Of a stretch of 6,024 bases of DNA, positions 5,225-6,024 are shown one piece after another. Numbering within the stretch: position 1 is the first letter of the stretch; every line of letters begins with the position of its first letter. The notes beneath the pieces were generated by a model. The model worked only from the letters and a program-made list of their open reading frames with translations. It was not told the DNA's origin and made no database searches. The DNA comes from Armatimonadota bacterium (GTDB lineage Bacteria > Armatimonadota > Fimbriimonadia > Fimbriimonadales > ATM1), in contig JACDEQ010000135.1 in the NCBI GenBank assembly GCA_013816225.1, positions 1-6,024 of the forward strand, written 5' to 3'. The translations under genes and the position numbers were made by a program.

Positions 5225-6024
5225 TCGGCGACCTCCACGATGTAGGCTAGGCCACCAACATCCGTTTTGGCTGCCAATAGAATGTGTCCCTTGCCAGTGC
5301 GACCGAAGATCTCGATCTTCGGGATATCCGCAGGCGCAGTCCAAATGGTTTTCTGGTCGGCGTTGTCCGCGATATGTACGATCCGCTGCCCACCGTCGGG
5401 ACCCTCGAGCATGAGCACGCCGCCCCCTTTCGAAGCCAATATGCGCCTGGCTTTCGGCGCTTTGCCCACGGGCCTACGAGCTCCGTCGCGCTCCAGGCGA
5501 AGCATTTGCCGGTCGAGCGACATAGCGTAAAAGGCGCCGTTCGGGGCTGTGGAAAAGTCCAAAAGCCACGGGAAGAATAACTCGTCGCCAGCCTTGCCGA
5601 GCATGGACTCGACTTCGCTGCTGTCCGAAGTCTTCCACGCCATTGAGCCGCTTTGGAGGCAAAACCACACTTGGCCTAAGCCATCAATGCGGGCGATGTT
5701 CGGGAGCACGACGCGGGTTTGCCAATCGCGAACACCTTTGTAGGAATAGAGCCCGACCGTCTCCTTTTCATAATCGACGATGATCAGGCCCTTGGACGTA
5801 GGCAACATCTCCAGGTTGGGCCCGAACGTTTCGGCGAACGATTGAACTTTTTGCAATTTATTCGAACCAATCCTGTACTTATCGATACGCCCCGAACTCG
5901 CCAGATAGGCGAAGTCATGTGCATCCACGGCGAACCCCTGTAGAGGATCGGCCGGCAAAACAATGGCGGTGGCCCCGATCGCCGCCGCTATCGTAATCAA
6001 GCTCGCGCCCTCGCTTCCAGCAGC
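5221..6024 (-). CDS. Unknown protein, possibly membrane-anchored or secreted and beta-propeller-like (5' end outside window)
   Basis: The minus-strand frame is open from the right edge to the TGA at 5223-5221, giving 267 visible residues. It begins AAGSEGAS followed by a hydrophobic stretch LITIAAAIGATAIVLP, which looks like a signal or membrane segment. The n-region and true start probably lie beyond the edge. A TTG at 6000 with GAGGG 7 bases before it is a weaker alternative start, because it leaves no positive charge before the hydrophobic run. The rest alternates short beta-like strands and glycine/asparagine/aspartate turns (DAHDFAYLASSGRIDKYRIG, LGQVWFCLQSGSMAWK, PNGAFYAMSLDRQMLRLERDG), as in NHL- or WD-like propeller repeats. 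No catalytic motif is recognised, and the family is not identified. It is the first visible gene of the rel-dtd operon, overlapping rel by ATGA. Coding status is secure; the fold is inference. Confidence 0.8.
   Translation of the reverse strand, partial: AAGSEGASLITIAAAIGATAIVLPADPLQGFAVDAHDFAYLASSGRIDKYRIGSNKLQKVQSFAETFGPNLEMLPTSKGLIIVDYEKETVGLYSYKGVRDWQTRVVLPNIARIDGLGQVWFCLQSGSMAWKTSDSSEVESMLGKAGDELFFPWLLDFSTAPNGAFYAMSLDRQMLRLERDGARRPVGKAPKARRILASKGGGVLMLEGPDGGQRIVHIADNADQKTIWTAPADIPKIEIFGRTGKGHILLAAKTDVGGLAYIVEVAE
5232..5236 (-). promoter_or_regulatory. Ribosome binding site of rel
   Basis: GGAGG on the minus strand lies 7 bases before the rel ATG (5224-5222) and inside the last codons of the upstream gene. 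It fixes the rel start at the ATGA overlap and rejects the 40-residue longer reading beginning at 5344. Confidence 0.85.

Noticed and set aside
5225..5344. Forty-residue N-terminal extension of Rel
   Set aside because: It is the out-of-frame overlap with the upstream gene, lacks Rel similarity, and the GGAGG at 5232-5236 supports the start at 5224.

Overview
The window is bacterial chromosomal DNA, gene dense and moderately GC rich, holding mostly housekeeping genes. The best placement clue is the partial ribosomal protein S12 at the left edge. It has the short form without the Bacillus-type insertion and a 'TIVRTVTPKKPN' segment resembling Deinococcus-Thermus S12. Together with glycine-tethered lipoproteins, a bifunctional Rel followed by dtd, and Shine-Dalgarno sites mixed with a possibly leaderless gene, this suggests a deep-branching non-proteobacterial lineage. 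Armatimonadota is my tentative guess, but it is inference and not shown by the sequence.

Layout, left to right. (1) Positions 1-138, minus strand: the first 46 codons of rpsL (S12). A 109-bp leader ahead of it holds a candidate promoter and a hairpin that covers the likely ribosome binding site. (2) 248-1102, minus strand: a cytoplasmic TPR-repeat protein. A good extended -10 promoter lies so close to its start codon that the mRNA may be leaderless. (3) 1224-1805 and 1902-2492, plus strand: two tandem paralogous lipoproteins, about 60% identical over their core, each ending in a basic tail. Their 'DLDL' beta-rich core faintly resembles DUF2135-type domains. A strong hairpin at 2518-2542 ends this pair and also sits at the end of the convergent operon. 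(4) 2550-6024, minus strand: a tightly packed operon read right to left. It runs from a partial, probably beta-propeller-like protein of unknown function, to a long bifunctional (p)ppGpp synthetase/hydrolase Rel, to the D-aminoacyl-tRNA deacylase Dtd. Both junctions are 4-base ATGA overlaps, so the three genes are probably translationally coupled.

Functionally, Rel and Dtd are a familiar pairing (stringent response and translation quality control), and rpsL is also translation machinery. The TPR gene, the lipoprotein pair and the propeller-like gene cannot be assigned a function from sequence alone. I see no mobile element, CRISPR array, tRNA or rRNA. The most notable points are the Rel protein lacking both the RxKD and ExDD signatures, the duplicated lipoprotein family, the uncharacterised gene coupled to rel, and the possible leaderless TPR gene.
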